From: Lysinibacillus cavernae
Lineage (GTDB): Bacteria > Bacillota > Bacilli > Bacillales_A > Planococcaceae
DNA: 64,000 bases
Assembly: GCF_009724685.1 (NCBI RefSeq)
Contig: NZ_WMEF01000014.1
Span: forward strand, 47,302-111,301
Direction: 5' to 3'
The notes under the pieces were generated by a model. That model was not told the DNA's origin and ran no database searches. It was given only the letters and a program-made list of their open reading frames with translations. The translations under genes and the position numbers were made by a program. Below, piece after piece: positions 63,949 to 64,000 of the stretch; the first letter of the stretch is position 1; each line of letters opens with the position of its first letter.

Positions 63949-64000
63949 GCTTAGCGACGTCCTACTCTCACAGGGGGAAGCCCCCAACTACCATCGGCGC
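63949..64000 (-). rRNA. rrf: 5S ribosomal RNA (3' part, continues past the window)
   Basis: Minus-strand sequence GCGCCGATGGTAG...GAGAGTAGGACGTCGC...AAGC matches the 3' half of Firmicute 5S rRNA. The 5' part and any 23S/16S genes lie beyond the right edge. Confidence 0.97.

Overview
The window looks like chromosomal DNA from a low-G+C, spore-forming member of the Bacillales. Lysinibacillus or a close relative is the best guess. Evidence: strong AGGAGG ribosome binding sites with frequent TTG starts, a CIRCE-controlled groES-groEL, a ydi-type block (ydiL, tatC, tatA, rex, ydiF, tsaD, rimI, tsaB, tsaE) in the order known from Bacillus subtilis, a SleL/YaaH-like spore cortex hydrolase and an SLH-anchored surface protein. 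Genus is inference; no search was run.

Layout. 1-1766: a vitamin B12-type permease (cut by the left edge) behind a cobalamin riboswitch, then bioY behind a BirA-type operator. 1838-4525: a YdhK-like lipoprotein convergent with a two-component system. 5021-7834: a quinone/catechol detoxification cluster (FMN reductase, mhqN, mhqO, mhqR) with two MhqR-type operators. 8096-13978: a YusW-like lipoprotein, a YcdB/SLH protein, a LysM-LysM-GH18 hydrolase that apparently starts at ATT, and an ECF sigma operon. 14133-21753: a 1,696-residue DUF4132-type protein with a small partner, then an AAA ATPase plus TOPRIM-like pair that resembles an anti-phage module. 21905-24682: a Tyr/Pro-repeat protein and a chemotaxis receptor. 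24817-31653: a stand-alone adenylation-carrier-reductase enzyme with its Sfp-type activator, then a Fur-box iron ABC importer. 32147-42277: groEL-groES and the ydi-type block, with a DnaA-box cluster between ydiF and tsaD. 42480-51307: a small lipoprotein, tRNA-Asp, an oligopeptide importer with fused OppD-OppF, interspersed repeats and an M24 peptidase. 51485-63907: rpoN and a hydroxyproline catabolism locus. 63949-64000: the 3' end of a 5S rRNA gene on the minus strand.

The most coherent system is the hydroxyproline locus. A sigma-54 activator lies between two divergent operons that together encode an epimerase, a flavin/iron-sulfur D-hydroxyproline dehydrogenase, a deaminase and an aldehyde dehydrogenase, giving 2-oxoglutarate; an AGCS symporter follows. 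All three transcription units have a GG-N10-GC sigma-54 promoter, and rpoN lies about 7 kb from the activator. The operon also carries a proline-racemase paralogue that has lost both catalytic cysteines. The best candidates for something new are this paralogue, the ATPase/TOPRIM pair and the A-T-R enzyme.
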